Below, piece after piece: positions 1 through 8,457 of a stretch of 64,000 nucleotides of DNA. Location of the stretch: assembly GCA_030834905.1 (NCBI GenBank), contig JAUQWZ010000023.1, positions 1 through 64,000 of the forward strand, read 5' to 3'. Position numbers and translations under genes: made by a program. The stretch's first letter is position 1; each line of letters starts with the position of its first letter. The notes beneath the pieces were generated by a model, which had not been told where the DNA came from, did no database searches, and worked only from the letters and a program-made list of their open reading frames with translations. Origin of the DNA: Aggregatilineales bacterium (GTDB lineage Bacteria > Chloroflexota > Anaerolineae > Aggregatilineales > Phototrophicaceae).

Positions 1-307
1 AGCAATCCGTGCCGAAGCCCGTATTGCCGAATTCATTTCTCTTACCCAAACTTCAATTCTGCACGCACTGTTCTGTTGTTAAGCTGCCCCCCTGTCGCCA
101 GGGACGTACATCATACATCCCCGCTTTCCCCTAGTCAAGGGTCACCGAAGGGGAACTATCGAGAATCTGATACAACAAAATACACACGTTTCCAACCTGA
201 CTGTATCCTCACGCTAACGATTGGGAGCCGCCAGACGGGCGCGTTATACTTGTCCCTCAACAGCGAAAACGAGTGTCCTGAGCCTTTTATACAGAGAGGA
301 ACGACCG
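1..307. other. Left-edge stretch without a confident gene
   Basis: One plus-strand frame is open from base 2 to a stop at 80-82 and could be the last 26 codons of a gene cut by the window edge, but it is too short to identify. From about 83 to 307 the base composition is less G+C-rich and no frame looks coding. The stretch ends with a promoter-like sequence (221-250) and a purine-rich ribosome-binding site just before the ATG at 308. Confidence 0.4.
221..250 (+). promoter_or_regulatory. Candidate sigma-70-type promoter of the gp19-like gene
   Basis: A TTGGGA at 221-226 and a TATACT at 245-250 are separated by 18 bp. A start site near 257 would leave an untranslated leader of about 50 nt before the ATG at 308. 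The match is by consensus reading only. Confidence 0.4.
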
Positions 308-763
308 ATGCCAGGTGAGATTATCTCTACCGCTTCGCCCGCAGGACAGGCGCTTGACAGCCTGAGCGCCAACGAGTTTGCCGTCGAACTCGAAAACGAG
401 CGCGCCGCCGGTATCTTTCGTGTATCAGGCTTGACGACCTTCAAGCTGGATGTGAAGCCTGCCCAAACCAAGATCGCGCGCGAGCCGTTCAAAATCATCA
501 AGATCGTCCAGCGCGATCCGAATCTGCCATTTAACCGCTGGGTGCGGGAGACAATTCAGGCGAAAGACGATATCGTGCGCCCGCAGCGGGTGCTGGAGAT
601 CGTCGCGCTGGATGATGGCACCGAGACGCGCCGCTGGAAAGTGACCGGCGCGTGGATCAGCGAAATCAGCTATTCCGATTTTGACACCGGCTCCAGCGAG
701 CTGGTGCAGGAAACCCTGATCATTCACTATGACAGCATCGAAGAGTCGTGGATAGGCGCGTAA
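308..763 (+). CDS. Phage tail tube-like protein (T4 gp19 / contractile injection system family)
   Basis: The 151-residue protein resembles the gp19 tail-tube family, whose members stack as hexameric rings to form the inner tube of contractile tails and of extracellular contractile injection systems. It shows an N-terminal strand with a Phe-x-Val-Glu-Leu core near residue 23, a V-S-G-L turn, a central helix with a conserved Trp, then an R-R-W-K strand and a C-terminal segment with E-L-V-Q-E-T and a terminal His. The frame opens further upstream, but AGAGGA about 8 nt before the ATG at 308 supports that start. No sheath, baseplate or AAA+ gene lies to the right, so any partners must be to the left of the window. 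Family assignment is by eye. Confidence 0.7.
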   Translation: MPGEIISTASPAGQALDSLSANEFAVELENERAAGIFRVSGLTTFKLDVKPAQTKIAREPFKIIKIVQRDPNLPFNRWVRETIQAKDDIVRPQRVLEIVALDDGTETRRWKVTGAWISEISYSDFDTGSSELVQETLIIHYDSIEESWIGA

Positions 764-777
764 GCCGCAGGCGAGAC

Positions 778-818
778 GGGGGCGGTCAGTTAATTCACCC
801 AATTACCTGAGCCGCCCC
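778..818. terminator. Hairpin between convergent genes
   Basis: GGGGCGGTCAG (779-789) can pair with CTGAGCCGCCCC (807-818) around a 17-nt loop, with one bulged G. It lies between the converging gp19-like and M3 peptidase genes and could stop transcription from both sides. It has no strong T-run. Its GAGCCGCCCC arm resembles the short palindromes found elsewhere in this window. Confidence 0.4.
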
Positions 819-832
819 ACAGTTTGCCCCTT

Positions 833-2551
833 CTAGTTCCCCAGACTGCCGCTTTCCAACTCATCAATTGTCCGTATGAGCAAAGCCACCGCTTCACCGA
901 GCGTCTCGTGATTGAAGACGAAGCGCGCGCCAGCGGTGGCGTAAAGATCCGGCAGACCTTTCGTGCCGCCGAGCGCCAGCGCGTCGAGATACGCCCGCAG
1001 CGCGCGCGGCTGATCGCGAAGCATGTTCGCCCAGACCTGCACCGAACCAAGCTGCGCCATGCCGTATTCGACATAATAGAACGGATAGCGGTGGATGTGC
1101 AGCTTGCGATGCCAGCCGGTCTTCATGGCGTCATCCAAGCCGCCCCAGTCCTCGCCGGGCATGAACCGCGCCCACAGGTCTGCCCATGCCGCGTCACAGT
1201 TATTCGGATCGGCTGCCGCGTCGATATGGGTGTAGACCCAGTGCTGGAAGGCATCGACCACCGCCATGTAGGGCCAGAAGTGGATGATCTTCTCCAGATG
1301 GGCGATGCGGGCGCGGGCGGTGTCTTCCGGTGAGTAATATTCGGTCCAGAAAGGCGTGGTCAGCAGTTCCATCGCCATCGAAGCGACCTCGTTGAACTCG
1401 GCTGTGACGGCGCGCTGCATGGCGTAGGGCAGCTTGAACTTCTCGAAGGCATGGAAAGCGTGTCCTGCCTCGTGAACCAGCGTCCGCACGTCGCCATGCA
1501 CGCCGACAGCATTCATGAAGATGAAGGGCGTCCCGGCGATGGGGAAGCCGGTGCAGTAGCCGCCGGGTCCCTTGTTCTTGCGGTTGTCGAGGTCGAGCAG
1601 GTCGTGCTCGCGCATGATGCCAAAATACCGGGCAAGCTGCGGGCTAAGCTTGCTGAAGATGGCGGCGGTATCATCCTCGAATTCGTCAATCGTATCAAAC
1701 GGGCGCAGCGCGGGCAGACCGGACGGATCGACACTGGTATCCCACGGGCGCATCGTTTCGACGCCTAAGTGCTGGCGCTGGCGTTCGTAGAGCGCCGTCG
1801 CTGCCGGGACGACTACATCCTCAATCGCCTGATGAAAGCCCAGGCAGTCGTCGGGCGTGTAATCGAAGCGCAGCCGATTCTTCCAGGCGTAGGCGCGGTA
1901 ATCCGGCAGTCCGGCATTGCTCGCCAACTGCCGCCGCAGCGGGACGAACTGCCGCCACAGGTCATTGATGGCATCGCGATCCGCCAACTGGCGCTCGATT
2001 GCCAGCCGCCATGCCCGTTCGCGCTTGTCCCGATCCGCGTCCTGAAGCACGGGATTGAGCGCGGTGATGGTCTTTTCCTCGCCTTCCCAGAGCACCGTTT
2101 GCGCGCCAAGAATCTTGTTGTACTTCAGCCCAAGCTTCTGTTCCTCGGTTTGCAGCGGCAGATTTTCGTCGCGGAACAGCTCGACTTCGGCGCGTATGTT
2201 GCGCAGCGGCACGCTGAAATTTTCCGGCTCCAGCCCGCTGTCAATCAGCTTCTGGCGCAGCGTATTGGCGGCGGCGTTGGCTTTGGGCTGAATGTGTTCG
2301 ACATAGGCATGAAAGCGCTGCTCGGCTGTCTGATCGGCGGTGTTGCGGGTGGTGGCGACGTACAGCCGCGTGCCCACTTCGCCCAGCACGTCGCCTGCCA
2401 GCGTCAGGTCTTTCAGCCATTCGTCAACAGTTTGCGCCGTCAGCGGGCGGTTGAGCAGTTCATCAAAAACCGGCTCAAACTCCGCCCACGAGTCCGCCGT
2501 CCACAGGGTCTGTAACAGGTCTTCTACAGGTCGAAAGGTGGCGCTCAACAT
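833..2551 (-). CDS. M3 family oligoendopeptidase F-like metallopeptidase
   Basis: A 572-residue cytoplasmic zinc peptidase of the thimet oligopeptidase/PepF clan, expected to cut short peptides. The zinc motif H-E-A-G-H lies at residues 360-364, and the third ligand is probably a Glu about 24 residues later in an E-F-N-E-V-A-S segment. A Tyr/His-rich stretch near the C-terminus (H-R-Y-P-F-Y-Y) fits the substrate-binding region of the family. Length is normal for PepF-type enzymes (about 560-600). The frame has a GTG six codons upstream, but AGAGGA sits 6 nt before the ATG at 2551, which decides the start. It appears to be transcribed alone. Confidence 0.9.
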   Translation of the reverse strand: MLSATFRPVEDLLQTLWTADSWAEFEPVFDELLNRPLTAQTVDEWLKDLTLAGDVLGEVGTRLYVATTRNTADQTAEQRFHAYVEHIQPKANAAANTLRQKLIDSGLEPENFSVPLRNIRAEVELFRDENLPLQTEEQKLGLKYNKILGAQTVLWEGEEKTITALNPVLQDADRDKRERAWRLAIERQLADRDAINDLWRQFVPLRRQLASNAGLPDYRAYAWKNRLRFDYTPDDCLGFHQAIEDVVVPAATALYERQRQHLGVETMRPWDTSVDPSGLPALRPFDTIDEFEDDTAAIFSKLSPQLARYFGIMREHDLLDLDNRKNKGPGGYCTGFPIAGTPFIFMNAVGVHGDVRTLVHEAGHAFHAFEKFKLPYAMQRAVTAEFNEVASMAMELLTTPFWTEYYSPEDTARARIAHLEKIIHFWPYMAVVDAFQHWVYTHIDAAADPNNCDAAWADLWARFMPGEDWGGLDDAMKTGWHRKLHIHRYPFYYVEYGMAQLGSVQVWANMLRDQPRALRAYLDALALGGTKGLPDLYATAGARFVFNHETLGEAVALLIRTIDELESGSLGN

Positions 2552-2628
2552 GGAGAATCCTCTTTCCACATGGGTTCATTGGGATAGTTATAGCGCGTTC
2601 AACGCTCATTTAAAAAAAGTTGAATCGT

Positions 2629-4257
2629 TCAGTCAAAGCCAAACGGCGGGCGGGGGACGCGCTCCGGCGGGTCGAAATCGTAGTAGACGCGGTAAGCGCC
2701 GATCTGCGCCGTGTCGTAAGCAACTCCGGCGTCGGCAAACAGCGCTTCGAGGGCGGCTTCGACCTTGGCTACGTTGGCGGTGATGAAGGCGACTCGCTCG
2801 GCGGCGTCTGAAGCGGCGCGGTAAGGCAGGTAGCGTTCGTAGAACGGCGTATAGCTCAAATCAGGTTTTTCGGGCAGCGTGGCGCTGTACATCATCTGTT
2901 CGGCGCTCAAAAATGCCAGCCGGAAAGAAATCCAGTAGTTGGTATAGCCGTTGTAAAGCTGGTGCTCGTCCAAAAAGGCGATCAGCGCGTCGTCATGGTC
3001 ATGGGGGATATGGTTGATCAGGTTGAACTGGGTCGTCAGTCCGGGCGGATTGGTCGCGGCGGCGCTGATCTGCCCGGCGGCAAAGTACGCCAGCACCAGA
3101 CCAACGACGGCAGCCTGGAGCGCCGCCCGCCGGATAGACGCGACCAGCGTTCCGAGGACGATGCCCAGCGGCAGCGCCAGCGGCAGAAAATAGCGCCCGG
3201 TCGGATCATTGCTGAAACGGGTGGCGACAAACAGCAGGCAGAACCCGCCGATCATACTCAGGATCAGCAGCCGCGCGTCCGGCTTCAAAACGGGCAAGCC
3301 GTCGCTGGCAGCCGGACGACGAATCAGCCGAACCAGCGCGGCGGCGAAGATGAAGATGACCACTGCGCCAAACAGGGGCGCGAAAAACACCGGCGACCAG
3401 GGAAAGCGCATCCCGATCAGGCTTGGCAGACCGAGGAAGAACAGCCCGATCAGGCGCTCGCCCAGCGGCAGGTTGATAGCGTAAGTTCCGGCGAAACTGC
3501 TGCCTTCCATCGAATCGAAATAGAAGCGCAGCGGGGCAAAATCGTTCTCGAAGGCGAAGACCCACCAGGGGGCGCTGCCGATGAAGAAACCGAGCAGGGC
3601 GGCGGCGATGCCTGTCAGCATGGGTTGTAAGGATGTTCTGAAACTCCCACCCGGCGCTTCCACCATGCTTTTCGGGATCAACAGACCCACCGGCACGACG
3701 TAAGCGATGATCAGTCCGTTTGTCCACCAGCCCAGCCCGGCGCAGATTCCCAGCAGCAGCCAGCGCCACCACGAGCGTCGGTGTTGGTGGGTGACGTCAT
3801 AACCCAACAGCAGCAGCAGATTGCCGAGCAGCAGGGTTTCGTTGTAGCCGCCGAGGGTGGCGGTGGTGTAGGTTGCCAGCACCACCGGCGGCACTGCCAG
3901 CACCAGCCCGGCGACCACTGCTACCGTCACCCGACCGGACAGCCGCCAGCCGACGACGAAGCCGCTGGCGACCACCACCAGATACAGCGCCGACTGCACC
4001 AGCCGGATGGCGGTCACCGACTGTCCCAACAGCGCGAAACCGACCGCGACCACCCAGGCGTCGAGGCTGCCCATATATGCCTGACCATAGAAGAAGACCG
4101 GGCGTTCGCCCTGTAGGATGTGCCGCGCCATCAGCGCGACGACGGCTTCGTCGGAATGAAACGAGACGGTCTTAGTCAGCAGCAGCAGAACTCGCGCCAG
4201 CAGCGCCAGCGCCAGCACGACCCCTAAACCGATCCACAGCGATTTCGTCTTCGTCAT
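2629..4257 (-). CDS. Membrane glycosyltransferase, family 39-like (ArnT/PMT fold)
   Basis: A polytopic membrane protein of about 542 residues with roughly ten hydrophobic segments. It has an N-terminal membrane anchor followed by an acidic external loop (S-F-H-S-D-E-A) at the position of the Asp/Glu motif that GT-C enzymes use to bind a lipid-phosphate sugar donor. The C-terminal 120 residues are soluble and probably extracytoplasmic. Such enzymes transfer sugars from polyprenyl-phosphate to proteins or lipids outside the membrane; donor and acceptor cannot be read from sequence. The frame starts at a GTG seven codons upstream (4278); I prefer the ATG at 4257, preceded by GGCGGG. This is one of several GT-C-type proteins in the window. 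Confidence 0.75.
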   Translation of the reverse strand: MTKTKSLWIGLGVVLALALLARVLLLLTKTVSFHSDEAVVALMARHILQGERPVFFYGQAYMGSLDAWVVAVGFALLGQSVTAIRLVQSALYLVVVASGFVVGWRLSGRVTVAVVAGLVLAVPPVVLATYTTATLGGYNETLLLGNLLLLLGYDVTHQHRRSWWRWLLLGICAGLGWWTNGLIIAYVVPVGLLIPKSMVEAPGGSFRTSLQPMLTGIAAALLGFFIGSAPWWVFAFENDFAPLRFYFDSMEGSSFAGTYAINLPLGERLIGLFFLGLPSLIGMRFPWSPVFFAPLFGAVVIFIFAAALVRLIRRPAASDGLPVLKPDARLLILSMIGGFCLLFVATRFSNDPTGRYFLPLALPLGIVLGTLVASIRRAALQAAVVGLVLAYFAAGQISAAATNPPGLTTQFNLINHIPHDHDDALIAFLDEHQLYNGYTNYWISFRLAFLSAEQMMYSATLPEKPDLSYTPFYERYLPYRAASDAAERVAFITANVAKVEAALEALFADAGVAYDTAQIGAYRVYYDFDPPERVPRPPFGFD

Positions 4258-4362
4258 CCCGCCATCCCAGCGTTTCACGGCGCACCACTGCCATCATAGC
4301 ATCGAGCCAGGCGGGGTGATCGTTCAGACTGGGCACAATCAAGCGCTGTCAATGAGGTTGGG

Positions 4363-4797
4363 CTAACTGGCTCTCACCGACGCGACGACCTGTTCAACCT
4401 GGACGCTGAACTGATCCCACTGGCTGACGGGCGCGCTGCCCGCGAGGGTGAGTCTTCGCGTGCCGATGGCGGCTTCGCGCTGGATAGTCTGGAATTCCTC
4501 ACCGGCGCAGTCGGGCGAGGTGATCGGTTCTATGCTGCCGACAGCAGCCAGAATGATTGAACAGTTGTCGGGTGAGACGAAGGTGATCGTCGGCGGCAGG
4601 TCTGCCTGCCCGGTGACAATCCGCCAGCCATCGGGAAATTGCAGTGTGTAGCCGTCGCCCGTGAACGTATTCCCGGTGATAACCACTGCCGGACCGGGAG
4701 TATAGCGCAGGTGTTCGGGCGCGGCGGCGGGAGCGCAGGCGGCAAATAACGCGCACAGCAGGATTACCGGAGCTATCCGCTTAAAATCCCTCTCCAT
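4363..4797 (-). CDS. Small predicted lipoprotein, function unknown
   Basis: The 144-residue product starts with a short basic segment, a hydrophobic core and an L-F-A-A-C lipobox near residue 20, so it is likely a lipoprotein anchored on the outer face of the membrane. The rest is a compact beta-rich domain (G-Y-T-L-Q-F-P-D-G-W) of the sort seen in PsbP/LpqN-like proteins; this likeness is loose. Two cysteines near residues 85 and 101 could form a disulfide. The start at 4797 places the signal sequence correctly; the frame runs back to 4935 but those codons are unlike a signal. It follows the 4839-5348 gene by 41 bp, probably in one transcript. Confidence 0.6.
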   Translation of the reverse strand: MERDFKRIAPVILLCALFAACAPAAAPEHLRYTPGPAVVITGNTFTGDGYTLQFPDGWRIVTGQADLPPTITFVSPDNCSIILAAVGSIEPITSPDCAGEEFQTIQREAAIGTRRLTLAGSAPVSQWDQFSVQVEQVVASVRAS

Positions 4798-4838
4798 GAG
4801 AGTCAAGGATTTTGGATGATGGCTTTCTGGATGCCCTC

Positions 4839-5348
4839 TCATGGCACGCGGTTGGGCGCGTCCGGGTTGGCTGCCATGCCGCGCGAGGCAGCGTCGCCGC
4901 ACGAGATGAAGCCCGCCCATTCGCTCACGCGCCACTCGCCGGCAGCGCCCTGCTCGACCCGGTTATAGATGCAGACGCCGCTGCCGCCTTCAGCCTGTTC
5001 GTAAGTGGCGATCAGATCGACGTTCCAGGCAGCGCCATCGGGCGCGGCGCGGCGGTAGACGACATTCAGAAAGCCGCCCCATTCCGCTGGAATGTAGCTG
5101 GCGATACAGGCGGAAACATCCCCATCGGGGCAGTTTTCGGTCACGTATGCCTGTAAATCATCATCAAGCAGCGCGTAGGCAGCTATCCCGTCGCCGCTGG
5201 AGGCGGCTTTGGTGAACGCCACCGCCGCCGCGAACGCCGGGTTCAGTTCTTCGGGCGTGAGGGCTGCCGTGACCACAACAATGAGAGCCAGCGCCAGCAC
5301 CACTGCCAGCGCGATCCAGAGGAGTCGTTGAGTGTGTTTAGTCTTCAT
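4839..5348 (-). CDS. Membrane-anchored small secreted-domain protein, function unknown
   Basis: A 169-residue protein with a basic N-terminus, one transmembrane or uncleaved signal segment at about 9-29, and an extracytoplasmic domain of about 130 residues. That domain resembles a DUF4878/NTF2-like fold: a helix pair with F-T-K-A-A-S-S-G-D, A-Y-A-L-L-D-D-D-L and a later strand with W-N-V-D-L. The assignment is tentative. Four cysteines lie in the domain. The -10-like TATAAT at 5357-5362 ends only 8 nt before the ATG and no Shine-Dalgarno is visible, so the message may be leaderless. It probably heads a two-gene operon with the lipoprotein. Confidence 0.6.
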   Translation of the reverse strand: MKTKHTQRLLWIALAVVLALALIVVVTAALTPEELNPAFAAAVAFTKAASSGDGIAAYALLDDDLQAYVTENCPDGDVSACIASYIPAEWGGFLNVVYRRAAPDGAAWNVDLIATYEQAEGGSGVCIYNRVEQGAAGEWRVSEWAGFISCGDAASRGMAANPDAPNRVP

Positions 5349-5356
5349 AGGGGCGC

Positions 5357-5362
5357 ATTATA
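5357..5362 (-). promoter_or_regulatory. -10 element 8 nt from the start codon (possible leaderless mRNA)
   Basis: A perfect TATAAT on the minus strand at 5362-5357 has a TCAACA (4 of 6 to TTGACA) 17 bp upstream. Transcription would begin at or within one or two bases of the ATG at 5348, leaving no room for a ribosome-binding site. Confidence 0.45.
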
Positions 5363-5426
5363 GCGCCAGATGGGAGACTTGTTGAGGGCGCTATATTCCG
5401 ATACGCTCTATACTGGCTAACCTATC

Positions 5427-7178
5427 ATGTTCGGTGTTTCGATGACTCGATCTGATTTCCTCATTTCTCCTTATGGCGGTTCGCTGGTCGATCTGCGTGT
5501 TCCCTCGGAAGCGCTGGCGGCGCGCCGGGACTACGCCTACAAACTGCCGTCAATTCAGCTTTCACATCGCGCCGTATGCGATCTGGAACTGCTGGCAACC
5601 GGCGCTTTCTCGCCGCTGGATCGCTTCATGGGGCAAGCCGACTTCCAGCGCGTAATCGACGAGATGCGCCTGGCAGATGGCACTTTGTTTCCCATCCCGA
5701 TCACGCTGCCGGTGCCGCCGGACGCGAACTCGCATCTGGATTCGGACATTGCCCTGCGCGACGAGCAAAACAACCTGCTTGCCATCATGACGATTGAGGA
5801 AATCTACCCCTGGGATCGGGATGAAGTAGCGCGGAAGGTGCTGGGGACACTCGACATCCGCCACCCGCTGGTGGTCGAGATGGCGCGCTGGGGCAGGATG
5901 AACCTCTCTGGCAGCCTTGAAGTGCTGGCGCTGCCCAGGCATTATGATTTCCAGGAACTGCGGCTGACGCCGGAACAGACGCGCCGGGCGCTGGAACGAC
6001 TGGGGCATCCCAACGTGGTCGCGTTCCAGACGCGCAATCCGCTGCACCGCGTCCACGAGGAACTGACCAAACGTGCCGCCGCCGAGATTGACGGCACGCT
6101 GCTGCTGCATCCCAGCGTCGGCATGACCAAGCCGGGCGACGTCGATCATTACACCCGCGTGCGCACCTACCGGGCGCTGATCAACAACTACTATGAGCGC
6201 GGGCGGGTAATGCTGTCGCTGCTGCCGCTGGCGATGCGCATGGCGGGACCGCGCGAAGCGCTTTGGCACGCCATTATCCGCCGCAACCACGGTGTCAACC
6301 ATTTCATCGTTGGGCGCGATCATGCCAGCCCCGGGTTGGATTCGACTGGCAAGCCGTTCTATGGACCCTACGACGCTCAGGAACTGCTGGAGCGTCACAG
6401 CGAGGAAATTGGCGTCAGGCTGGTGCCGTTCCACGAATTTGTCTACCTGCCGGACGAGAATCGTTACGAGCAGGTGTCGAAGATTCAGCCGGGTACGCGC
6501 ACCGCATCCATCTCCGGCACCCAGGTGCGCGACGACTACCTGAACCAGGGACGGCTGCTGCCAGCGTGGTTCACCCGCCCCGAAGTGGCGGAAATTCTGG
6601 CGGAAGCATACCCGCCGCGCCACCGTCAGGGGGTCTGCGTCTGGTTCACCGGCTTGAGTGGATCGGGCAAATCGACCACCGCCGAGGTGTTGGAACTGCT
6701 GCTGCTGGAATATGGACGCCGCGCCACAGTTCTGGATGGCGATGTCGTGCGCACCCATCTATCGAAAGGGCTGGGCTTCAGCAAGGAAGACCGCGATACC
6801 AACATCCGGCGTATCGGCTACGTGGCGGCGGAACTGGCGCGGCAGGGCGGGCTGGTGATCTGCGCGGCGGTCAGCCCCTACCGGACGATCCGCGAGGAAG
6901 TGCGCTCGATGGTGGGCGAAGACCAGTTTGTCGAGGTGTTCGTCAATACCCCGCTGGACGAATGCGAACGGCGCGATACCAAAGGCATGTACGCCAAAGC
7001 GCGGCGCGGAGAAATCAAAGCCTTCACCGGCATTGACGATCCTTACGAGGCACCGCTGAATGCCGAAATCGTACTCGACACGCTCGCGAACACGCCTGAA
7101 TCAAACGCTCGCCGCATCATCGACTATCTGGCGAGCGCGGGCTTCCTGCGCATGTTGGAGCAGGTGTCGTTTGTGTAG
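5427..7178 (+). CDS. Bifunctional sulfate adenylyltransferase / adenylylsulfate kinase
   Basis: The 583-residue fusion activates sulfate in two steps: ATP sulfurylase makes APS and APS kinase phosphorylates it to PAPS. Residues 1-395 are ATP sulfurylase with the Q-T-R-N-P-L-H-R-V-H loop at 201-210, an H-P-S-V-G-M-T-K-P-G-D segment at 228-238 and G-R-D-H-A at 296-300. Residues 400-583 are APS kinase with the P-loop G-L-S-G-S-G-K-S-T at 409-417, D-G-D at 437-439 and R-D-T-N-I-R-R-I-G at 456-464. All key residues are present, so the kinase half looks active rather than a regulatory remnant as in fungi. A TATACT lies 12 nt upstream of the ATG. No reductase or sulfotransferase gene is adjacent; it converges on dinB with a 6-bp gap. 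Confidence 0.93.
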   Translation: MFGVSMTRSDFLISPYGGSLVDLRVPSEALAARRDYAYKLPSIQLSHRAVCDLELLATGAFSPLDRFMGQADFQRVIDEMRLADGTLFPIPITLPVPPDANSHLDSDIALRDEQNNLLAIMTIEEIYPWDRDEVARKVLGTLDIRHPLVVEMARWGRMNLSGSLEVLALPRHYDFQELRLTPEQTRRALERLGHPNVVAFQTRNPLHRVHEELTKRAAAEIDGTLLLHPSVGMTKPGDVDHYTRVRTYRALINNYYERGRVMLSLLPLAMRMAGPREALWHAIIRRNHGVNHFIVGRDHASPGLDSTGKPFYGPYDAQELLERHSEEIGVRLVPFHEFVYLPDENRYEQVSKIQPGTRTASISGTQVRDDYLNQGRLLPAWFTRPEVAEILAEAYPPRHRQGVCVWFTGLSGSGKSTTAEVLELLLLEYGRRATVLDGDVVRTHLSKGLGFSKEDRDTNIRRIGYVAAELARQGGLVICAAVSPYRTIREEVRSMVGEDQFVEVFVNTPLDECERRDTKGMYAKARRGEIKAFTGIDDPYEAPLNAEIVLDTLANTPESNARRIIDYLASAGFLRMLEQVSFV

Positions 7179-7184
7179 AGGGCG

Positions 7185-8369
7185 TTACTCCTCGTCCATC
7201 AGATCGCTGCCGCGCCGGATGATGCGGCTTCCGAAGCGCTCGCGCAGGTCGTCGAGCGCTGCTTCCAGCTTTTCACGCTCCGGTGACAGCGCTGTCTGTT
7301 CCCACAAGCCTAACTGCTGGCTGGCTTCACGGAAGCTGCTGACGCCAACGCCGATCAGCCGCACCGGTCTGCCATCCGTCCAGTTGCGCTCGAACAGTTC
7401 CAGAGCCGCGCCGTGAATGACGTCGTCGTGGTTGGTCGGCTGTTCCAGCGTGATCTGCCGGGTGAGGGTGGTGAAATCTTCCCAGCGCAGCTTGAGCTTG
7501 ACGGTGCTGCCGGTAAGCTGATCGCGGCGCAGTTTCCTGCCGACTTCTTCGGAAAGCTGGCGCAGCGTGCGCCGCAGCGCCTGCCCGTCGCGCACATCGC
7601 GGCTGAAGGTCACCTCTTTGCTGACCGATTTTGTCTCGCTCTCCGGCTCTACCGGGCTGTCGTCAATCCCGCGCGAGCGCTTTGAGAGATCAGCGCCATG
7701 CTTGCCAAAACGCTGCGTCAGGTCAATTTCGCGCCAGTGTGCCAGATCGCCAATGGTGCGGATGCCCAACCGCGCCAGCGCTTCGCCGGTTTTGGGTCCC
7801 ACGCCCCATAATTCGCGCGCTGGCATCGGTGCGAGGAAGGCGGCTTCTTGCCCTGGCGGCACGACGTGGATGGCGTTTGGCGGCGCGTCGCGGGTTGCCC
7901 CGGCTTTGCCGACGTTGTTGGCGATCTTCGCCACCAGCTTGTTGGTCGCCACGCCCAGCGAGCAGGGCAAGCCAAGTTCCTGGCGAATGGTCGCCTGTAA
8001 ACGCCGCGCCAGCGTTTCGCCGTCTTCGCGGCGCATGGTCACGTCCAGAAAGGCTTCGTCAATCGAGATTTGTTCGACCAGCGGCGTGAGATTATGCAGG
8101 CGCTGCATCACTTTCTCAGAAGCGGCGCGGTACTGGTCAAAATGCGGCGGCACGATCAGCAGATCGCGGCACAGGCGAACGGCGCGCGCCATCGGCATTG
8201 CCGAGTGAATGCCATAAGTCCGCGCGGCGTAGGAACACGACGCGACCACGCCGCGCTGGTCGGGCTGCCCACCAACGGCGAACGGCTTGCCGATCAGCGC
8301 CGGATCATGCTGCTCTTCAACGGCACAGAAAAACGCATCGAGATCGAGGTGAAGGATGGTTCGCGGCAT
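7185..8369 (-). CDS. DNA polymerase IV (Y-family translesion polymerase)
   Basis: A 394-residue Y-family polymerase that copies damaged templates without proofreading. The N-terminal catalytic motif has D9 and D11 (H-L-D-L-D-A-F-F), the second carboxylate pair is in S-I-D-E-A-F-L-D near residue 95, and a steric-gate Phe follows the first motif. Helix-hairpin-helix thumb residues and the little-finger domain follow to the C-terminus. The very end has no obvious beta-clamp pentapeptide, although Q-L-G-L-W around residue 360 could serve. The frame opens at 8399, but the ATG at 8369 aligns with family N-termini; neither start has a clear ribosome-binding site. Confidence 0.92.
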   Translation of the reverse strand: MPRTILHLDLDAFFCAVEEQHDPALIGKPFAVGGQPDQRGVVASCSYAARTYGIHSAMPMARAVRLCRDLLIVPPHFDQYRAASEKVMQRLHNLTPLVEQISIDEAFLDVTMRREDGETLARRLQATIRQELGLPCSLGVATNKLVAKIANNVGKAGATRDAPPNAIHVVPPGQEAAFLAPMPARELWGVGPKTGEALARLGIRTIGDLAHWREIDLTQRFGKHGADLSKRSRGIDDSPVEPESETKSVSKEVTFSRDVRDGQALRRTLRQLSEEVGRKLRRDQLTGSTVKLKLRWEDFTTLTRQITLEQPTNHDDVIHGAALELFERNWTDGRPVRLIGVGVSSFREASQQLGLWEQTALSPEREKLEAALDDLRERFGSRIIRRGSDLMDEE

Positions 8370-8430
8370 AGCGGTCACATGTATCTGTATCGCCATCATA
8401 GCACGAATTTTCGATTGTGAGGGGTGATGT

Positions 8431-8457
8431 GGGGACGACTCGCCGAGCCGCCCCTAC
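8431..8457. repeat. GC-rich palindromic repeat overlapping the stop of the metal ATPase gene
   Basis: On the minus strand the repeat begins GTAGGGGCGGCTCG and continues as a mirrored arm, giving gggg/cccc and ctcg/cgag pairings. The TAG stop of the P-type ATPase gene (8456-8454) is the TAG of this repeat. Closely similar palindromes occur at 28484-28517 and 45371-45398. Confidence 0.6.

Noticed and set aside
221-307. Upstream extension of the gp19-like frame (to 221)
   Set aside because: The codons before 308 read unlike the rest and a ribosome-binding site lies just before the ATG at 308; the extension covers the predicted promoter.
1769-2515. Long plus-strand open frame antisense to the M3 peptidase gene
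   Set aside because: It is a typical shadow frame in G+C-rich coding DNA; the protein has no recognisable features whereas the minus-strand frame is a clear peptidase.
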